From Bipolaris cookei (lineage: Eukaryota > Ascomycota > Dothideomycetes > Pleosporales > Pleosporaceae), in contig NRSV01000049.1 in the NCBI GenBank assembly GCA_002286855.1, forward strand, positions 186,001-250,000: 64,000 nucleotides of DNA. Direction: 5' to 3'. The position numbers and the translations under genes were made by a program. Shown piece by piece: positions 58,492-64,000 of this stretch (its first letter is position 1; each line of letters starts with the position of its first letter). The notes below the pieces were generated by a model. That model was given only the letters and a program-made list of their open reading frames with translations. It was not told where the DNA came from and did not search any database.

Positions 58492-58863
58492 ATGTCGCAA
58501 CAAGAACAGTCTAACGACAAGGAATCCCAGACCACCGGCAAACGTGCCTCCACCCGCATGTCCACCTATAGCGCCACACCTACTCTGACTCCCTCAATTG
58601 CGCCCTCGTACCTTTCCGAGGCCTCGTCAACGGCCAGCGATCCCAAGTCGCAGGACATTAAATCATGGAACGCCGGCTTCAACCGTCTCGAGGACAAGCG
58701 CCTGGTCCAACAACGATACGCCATGAGCAACGAGAAGACAGACGACATGAGCAAGCTGGCGCTGGGAGCCAAACTTGACCGCGCCCTCGGCCGACGTATG
58801 TCAGGCCAGGACGCCGTCTTCCGGCCGAGAGCCCTCAGCGAAAAGAAGGAAGTCCAGGCATAG
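58492..58863 (+). CDS. Small conserved disordered fungal protein
   Basis: A single exon of 123 residues. The N-terminal half is Ser/Thr-rich and probably disordered (TPTLTPSIAPSYLSEASSTAS). The C-terminal half has the conserved-looking block SWNAGFNRLEDKRLVQQRYAM...LALGAKLDRALGRRMSGQDAVF. I recall this LDRALGRRMSGQDA-type motif in short proteins of many ascomycetes, without a known role. No signal peptide or membrane segment. ATG context is CAACATGTCG after a CACAATACACCACCCCTC leader, good for fungi. Confidence 0.8.
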   Translation: MSQQEQSNDKESQTTGKRASTRMSTYSATPTLTPSIAPSYLSEASSTASDPKSQDIKSWNAGFNRLEDKRLVQQRYAMSNEKTDDMSKLALGAKLDRALGRRMSGQDAVFRPRALSEKKEVQA

Positions 58864-59723
58864 AAGCACCCAAGACGAAACTCTGTCACTCTGCGCCTTG
58901 AACACACATACATACCACGATTCGATATCCCACACTGGCGGTTTCCAACCTACCGCTCAGTGTGTCATTGCTCCTATGTCGATATTTCTTAAGGTTCTGG
59001 GTGCCAATACACATACTACACCAGACACATGTTTTTCTCGGAGAGGGTGAACACTCACATGAATGCTATGGCATGACGCACGCGAACTGGCATTTCCATC
59101 TGTCGCTGGTTGCAGATTTGGCTTAGCGGAGCATATATATCGGAGATTGCGGACCGTGGTTACTGCCCGATCCTACCGAGTCAGGACGTTATCACCGGGT
59201 TCGCAGGGCATTTAGTAGCATGGGCAGGGAACTGGATGGCAGGACTGGCCTTGACATTACACCTATGGCGTTATACCTTTTCTCCGCACTACTAATCTCT
59301 TTTTTTCGTTTTCTTTTTTTCGCTTGTTTCCCCGTGTGCTCCCTGGGTGGTGGGGTCACAGCTATGTTTTCTTTGCCTTTTTATTTCCATGTTTCTAGGG
59401 TTCTTTACCTACATACATGCACTTTGATATCAAATGAACAAACGGGCCGTCTCAACGCTCGTGCCCTCGCATAGTGATGAATACACATTGAAGTAACGTT
59501 AGTTGTCTAAAAATTGCATATTAAAAGTGCCGAGTCCAGGTAGAGATGACCGCCTGTTGTACCTAGGATATCCGGTTTTACTGGTTCCCCGAGAGCATGG
59601 CTGGCATTAGACGCAGATATGTAATTAACACTATTTAGAGGTCTTGTTGCGCGATTGCGAAAGACAAGATGAAAAAATGCTTGTCAAATACGATGGATTG
59701 ACGAAAACTTACTTAACGTAGCA
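58864..59723. other. Convergent intergenic
   Basis: 3' flanks of the small gene and the ankyrin gene. No feature supported. Confidence 0.5.
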
Positions 59724-61678
59724 TCAGGTTTCGCATTTGAATATTGGTATATGATCAGCGCGAATATGAGTGACAATATCTATAGCATCTATGGTTCCTG
59801 TAACGAATTGTGCAACATGATTCCAAAGATGTTTAGCGGTCTGAGTGACCAAGACAAAGTCTTGGACAGAAGGATGATACTCAAGACAGGGCGAACAAAC
59901 GGACGCACTGCCAATGTTCCCAATACACTGACAAAACTCTGAAACCCAACCTCCATGTGCAAGCCTGATGGCCGCGAACCTATCCACCAGGTCGCATTTG
60001 TTCAAACGTACTAACTGAAGGGCGGGCCCAAAAGTTCTTTTCAAGGTTTCCTTGGTCATCGCGCCATCCGCAGCAAATCGTTTTCTGGGACCCAAAGCAC
60101 CATACGCCTGTACTACCAGGTGAGATCGTGGTGCGTTCTTCTCAGATGTATACGTGCCAATATAGCATTGACAATGAAAGGTTTCATGGCATACTGGTAT
60201 GTTACCAGTTTCCTTCACAAGATATCCATGTACTACTCCGTTATGAAACACAACACCAATGGAGATTGCGAGTCTCTGTAGAACTAGCGCAGGGTTAGCA
60301 TTCGAACGATGAGAGAGCGGCTACTATACAACGAACCTCTTATATGCTTTATTAAGAACTTGACTTCTTTTTGCTTGCTGGAGAAGAAACAAAGCGCTAC
60401 TCCTGCCGCTTGCGCCTTGAACCAGTGTATCCATGCCTCCTCCACTCCCACCATTTCGTTAGCCGCTAGTTCTGAGCACTTCTTCTTATACTTTTGGACC
60501 TTCTCATATTTAAGAAAATCGCGCAATCTTGCCTTTGATTCAAATTGCTCCACAGCTATGAATTGCAACTTTGTAGGCAGTTTGGAAAAACGCTCGACTA
60601 GCTCGCCAGAGGCTCTTTGCCTGATAAAATGACATAAAGTGTCTCTGGCTTCGCAGGACACTACTCTGTGAAACGCTATACGGCCTTTACTATCACTTGC
60701 ATTGAGACTTTCTCCTTTGCTTAGAAGAAAACTGAAAATTTTAACGTCATTGCGGGCAATCGCATCGTGGAGTGCTGTATGGCCTTCGTTATCCTTTGCG
60801 TTGATCCTTCCGCCCTGATCAACGAGAGAGTTGACGATATTTACATCGCTGCGAGCTGCTGCTAGATGAAGTGGAGTCAAACCCGATACGTTTTGTGTAT
60901 ACATACATGCCCCCTTCTTAGATAGCACGCCGAATACCAATTGCCCTTCATTGGCGGCTTTGTGAACAGGTGTATGACCTAAGCTGTTTTGTGCGTTTAT
61001 ATGGGCTCCTTTGTTAACGAGCAGGACAATGGCCTTTCTTTTCCCGTGAGCAGCTGGTATATGAAGTGGAGTCCGTTCAAGATCATCATTTGCATGAACG
61101 TCCGCCCTATTGTCCAAAAAACAACCAATGATTTTCACATGGCCACGAGCAGCCGCATCGTGCAACGCAGTACGACATCTTCCGTCTGTTGCATTGACGT
61201 ACATTCCTTTGTTACAAAGACAACGAACTGAACCGATAATACCGCTAGCAGCTGCCTTATGAAGCGCGGTAGAGCCATGGTAGTCCTTCATGGTTAAATC
61301 AGCCCCCTTCTCAAGAAGCAGGTTCACTGCCTTGTTCTTGCCACCTGCAGCTGCTTCATGAAGTGGTGTCCAACCAAGGTCATCTTCTGCATTGATTTCT
61401 GCGCTTTTATCCAAAAGACGCTTAATGATTTTGACATCACCACGAGAAGCGGCTTCGTGAAGCGCGGTACGGTTATTGAGTCCTTTAAGGTTGGCCCTGA
61501 AGCCTTTAGAGAGAAGCAAAATCACTGCTTTTTTCCATCCACAGAGGCACGTTACGTGTACAAGTGACTGCCCGTCTACAGTAGCCTCAGGGGTGATGTG
61601 CTCTCTATTGATTATCTGCTGTATTCTATTCAGATCTCCCTCAGCTACAGCTGAGCTGAGAGTAGGTTTAGCTTGCAT
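59724..61678 (-). CDS. Ankyrin-repeat protein with unrecognised C-terminal domain
   Basis: Exons 60337-61678 and 59724-60283, joined over a 53-bp intron (GTTCGT donor, ATGCTAAC branch, TAG acceptor), give 633 residues. Without splicing the frame ends 17 codons into the intron. Residues about 35-365 hold eight good ankyrin repeats (for example TALHEAASRGDVKIIKRLLDK, TPLHEAAAGGKNKAVNLLLEKG) with degenerate ones at each end. A helical linker (about 365-440) contains FSKLPTKLQFIAVEQFESKARLRDF and AWIHWFKAQAAGVALCFF. The last 190 residues form a Cys/His-containing region (VCHETFHCQCYIG; EFCQCIGNIGSASVCSPCLEYH) that I cannot assign. Such ankyrin proteins are common in fungal recognition and effector-like families; the role here is unknown. 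Confidence 0.85.
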
Positions 61679-61734
61679 GCTGTGGTTCTTGAGTTAGTTT
61701 ACTCTTGTATTATAATTCAATGCATATACTTGCT

Positions 61735-61769
61735 GCAAAGATTGATTCTAGAAATAATCAATCTTTTGC
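61735..61769. repeat. Inverted repeat (hairpin 1)
   Basis: AGATTGATT (61739-61747), an 8-base loop, AATCAATCT (61756-61764): nine perfect pairs, extendable to about 13 with one bulge (GCAAAG against CTTTTGC). Confidence 0.85.
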
Positions 61770-61786
61770 AAAAAGTTCAGGTTTCT

Positions 61787-61811
61787 ACGTACTAGAAGCA
61801 TACTAGTACGT
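61787..61811. repeat. Inverted repeat (hairpin 2)
   Basis: ACGTACTAG (61787-61795), a 7-base loop, CTAGTACGT (61803-61811): nine perfect pairs. Confidence 0.85.
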
Positions 61812-63168
61812 TTTGAGGGGCTCAGCATATAATTACGTAGTCTAGCCATAGCTATAATGAGCTGCAACTAAGCTTATTACACAGCATAAGCTGCAAAGTA
61901 AGCGCCATCACATCACTATGTACAGCGAAAACGGTCACTACCAGAAAATCGCAAGTATTGTTTTTGTTAGGTCTATTTGTGGAGAAAATATCCATATAGT
62001 TTACAGAATTTGAGACTTCTCTAGAAGGACATGTGTAGCCATCTATGAATTGTCTTTATATCCTAGAGTTACGGAGAATCCTAGCAGCCACAGTACTTTG
62101 AAGTTTAAAACCTCTAACTATATCATCTTCCTCTTCCAATAACATCCATCCCCAAGGTCCGGAAACCCCTCCGCACCGGAAAATAAGCGAGGTACCTCGA
62201 CTTCGAAAAGATATTACTCCTCGCGCACATAAGATGTATCTATAGCCTTAGTAGATTACGTACCTATGCTTCTTGCCAGCTCTTGCATCTAGTTCTCAGT
62301 AATAAATTCGGTGGCGCGGTCGCCGATATTGAAGCACAGAATACCTCATCTGACGCTCAAATAGCACGCCCCTAGTCAAGCAACACTACAAGGCCCCTGT
62401 AGCTCTAGAACTAGGTAGAGACGTTCTGCCTAGCCTTAAGATTGTGGCCCTCAAGCGATAGAGTCATATTGGCTCTATGGCTGCTGCGGCACGCAAGTTC
62501 ATGAAATTTCGTCTGGTACTTCGATTTGACGCTACGTAGCACCACTTTTGGAACGCCAAGCATGATTTCTCACCCCTGAAATAATCAGCTGTCGTTAGGT
62601 AACGATGCAATCAGTGTCGTCCCTATTGTTTTCGCGCACGCACATACCCCAGCCCAGCCCAGCAAGTAGGGTCTACATGCAAGCTTACCTCGTTAGGTTA
62701 GGCGTTGGTGAAAGGACTGACTGGAGCTTGCATTAGCTTCAAGTATCAGACACTCCAAAGGCCGATGGATGTCTAAATTGTGCGCGAGACTGAAACACAA
62801 GATGTTAGCGAGCATCCATCCTCGCACGCCTCTACTTTCATTCACTCTTCGCACCAATACCATACACGCTGATCGATATATTATCCTTGTTACTGGTTTT
62901 TCCATACTGTCCCAAGGGACACTTGATGCTCTTCTTATAGAAATCTCTTCTGAAAGTTGTTTCGTTAATCCAAAAACTACGCATGACCTTCATCTGAGAT
63001 TCTCTTAATATGACGTAGGGCAACTCAACTAGTTAGTTATGTGACGTTTCTTCCAGCACTTTCTGTCAGTCCCTTTTCTATTATTCGCAAAACCATGAGA
63101 AATGTCTACAGCTGAACATCCCTTAGAAATCTAAGATTAATTACATAAGGCTGCTAGGGTGAACATGA

Positions 63169-63549
63169 TTAAGTATGATAATATAAGTTATCAAATATTA
63201 GAGGATTAAGCTTGCCAAAGTATGCAACGACATTGTCCATCAGCTTCTCAATTTCTTCAATGTTTTCAACATTTGCCTGGAAGGCTGCGGCATCAGACCC
63301 ATTTACCAAGCCCTTGATTTTGCTCACAACCTTTTCAGCAAGACTAGCACTGTGCACAAAGTTGACAGCAACCTTAGCACCACGCAGAGCGAGCTCAAGA
63401 GCTATAACTGCTCCTATACTACAGCCTAGAGTATTCATTAGTCTAGTTAGCTGAGAGTGAAATATTGAGACAGCTTACTTGAAGCCTGTAACGACTGCAA
63501 CTTTGCCTTGGAGGCTGTAGCTCGGAAGAACGGACACTCTGGTCTACAT
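63169..63549 (-). pseudogene. Short-chain dehydrogenase/reductase, N-terminal remnant
   Basis: Begins with an ATG at 63549 followed at once by TAG (63544-63546). It then reads TRVSVLPSYSLQGKVAVVTGFK, the SDR N-terminal beta strand and TGxxxGxG start. An intron-like GTAAGC...CTCTAG (about 63432-63480) leads to CSIGAVIALELALRGAKVAVNF, but the phases across it do not match, so a base is lost or the site has moved. The next strand-helix (AAAFQANVENIEEIEKLMDNVVAYFGKL) is normal. The frame then runs into an AT-rich tail and ends at 63169, before the Ser-Tyr-Lys catalytic residues. Closest in style to fungal tetrahydroxynaphthalene-reductase-like SDRs. Non-functional. Confidence 0.8.
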
Positions 63550-64000
63550 TGGCTGGCTAAATGGATGAGTATGAACTCTATCTAAGTGACGAAGGAGGCA
63601 GTAGTTATAAATTGCTCGAGCCTCAGCCGGGGTAGCCATCTTCGATAATTGGCCGATGAAACCCAGCAAATTGCTTGCAAGAGCCTTGAGTCAGCATGAG
63701 TAGTTGGCCCAATTCATGATGACATGGCTTTTCTATAGTGGGGATGTTTCATTTCTTTCGTCGGTGCATCACACCCGAGCAACATATGGCAGACCTCCCA
63801 TGAGGGACTACGAAATTTAAGGCCAAGCCTCGTGAAGAATTAGGAATAGCTAGCGAGCTCATTCTAGGTCCACGCCAGCAGGCGCACCCACTTCGAACGT
63901 ACCAAAAGATACTCGCACGCAACTTGGAGCATTGCTTGGCAAGTAAAGCTTGGCGGTAGCTGATCCATTGGTGTACAGTATTGGGGTTACTAATTAATAC
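63550..64000. other. Terminal region
   Basis: No gene recognised up to the window end. Confidence 0.5.

Larger units (their letters stand above)
61679..63168. other. AT-rich, decayed region with two hairpins
   Basis: Upstream of the ankyrin gene. Two perfect inverted repeats occur within 80 bp (listed separately). From about 62100 to 62600 the sequence reads like a former coding region cut by many stops, too eroded to name. Many TAG/CTA/TTA trinucleotides are compatible with RIP-type decay. Confidence 0.45.

Noticed and set aside
1..64000. tRNA, rRNA and CRISPR signals
   Set aside because: I looked for T-loop GGTTCRANNCC patterns, rRNA-like blocks and regularly spaced repeats and found none convincing.

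Overview
The window is nuclear DNA of a filamentous ascomycete. Introns are short (48-97 bp) with GTRNGT-like donors and CTAAC/CTGAC branch sites. The genes include an eisosome Pil1, NuA3 Nto1, kinetochore Nnf1, a HET-domain protein and an S28 peptidase. The gene complement and protein style fit Dothideomycetes, probably Pleosporales; this placement is inference from recalled family resemblance, not a search. No rRNA, tRNA, CRISPR or prokaryote-type operon was seen.

Layout. 1-4 kb: the 3' end of a DCAF11-like WD40 gene, a four-exon SEC61-gamma (Sss1) gene, and a CPSF6-like RRM gene with a Gly/Met-rich tail. 5-12.9 kb: a decay-prone block with a GH5+X2 glucanase interrupted by an in-frame TAG, a broken DUF1330 gene, an intact alpha/beta hydrolase, and eroded coding remnants. 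12.9-17 kb: a HET-domain gene and a secreted S28 peptidase. 17.4-18.4 kb: an internally deleted Tc1/mariner element with both terminal repeats and TA duplications. 18.8-20.3 kb: a broken Gfo/Idh/MocA (dihydrodiol dehydrogenase-like) gene. 20.3-29.05 kb: an 8.7-kb stretch with no gene I can support. 29-50.8 kb: the conserved core, with a fungal protein of unknown function divergent from SAM37, then PIL1, a beta-hydroxyacid dehydrogenase, NNF1, an F-box/LRR protein, NTO1, a Tra2-like SR protein and a DUF3431 membrane protein. 51.6-53.6 kb: a nuclear-looking unknown protein. 53.6-58.5 kb: a second gene-poor stretch. 58.5 kb: a small conserved disordered protein. 59.7-61.7 kb: an ankyrin protein with an unrecognised C-terminal domain. 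61.7-64 kb: hairpins, AT-rich decayed DNA and a broken short-chain dehydrogenase.

The main theme is a contrast between intact housekeeping genes (translocation, mRNA 3' processing and splicing, chromatin, kinetochore, mitochondrial import, plasma-membrane organisation) and accessory blocks where several unrelated single-copy-looking genes carry nonsense codons, most explainable by C-to-T (or G-to-A) transitions. That resembles RIP or deamination leakage near repeats. I found no clearly new multi-gene system. The best leads are this shared decay pattern, the ankyrin protein's C-terminal domain, the paired perfect hairpins upstream of it, a stop-free in-frame intron in the zinc region of NTO1, and the two long gene deserts.
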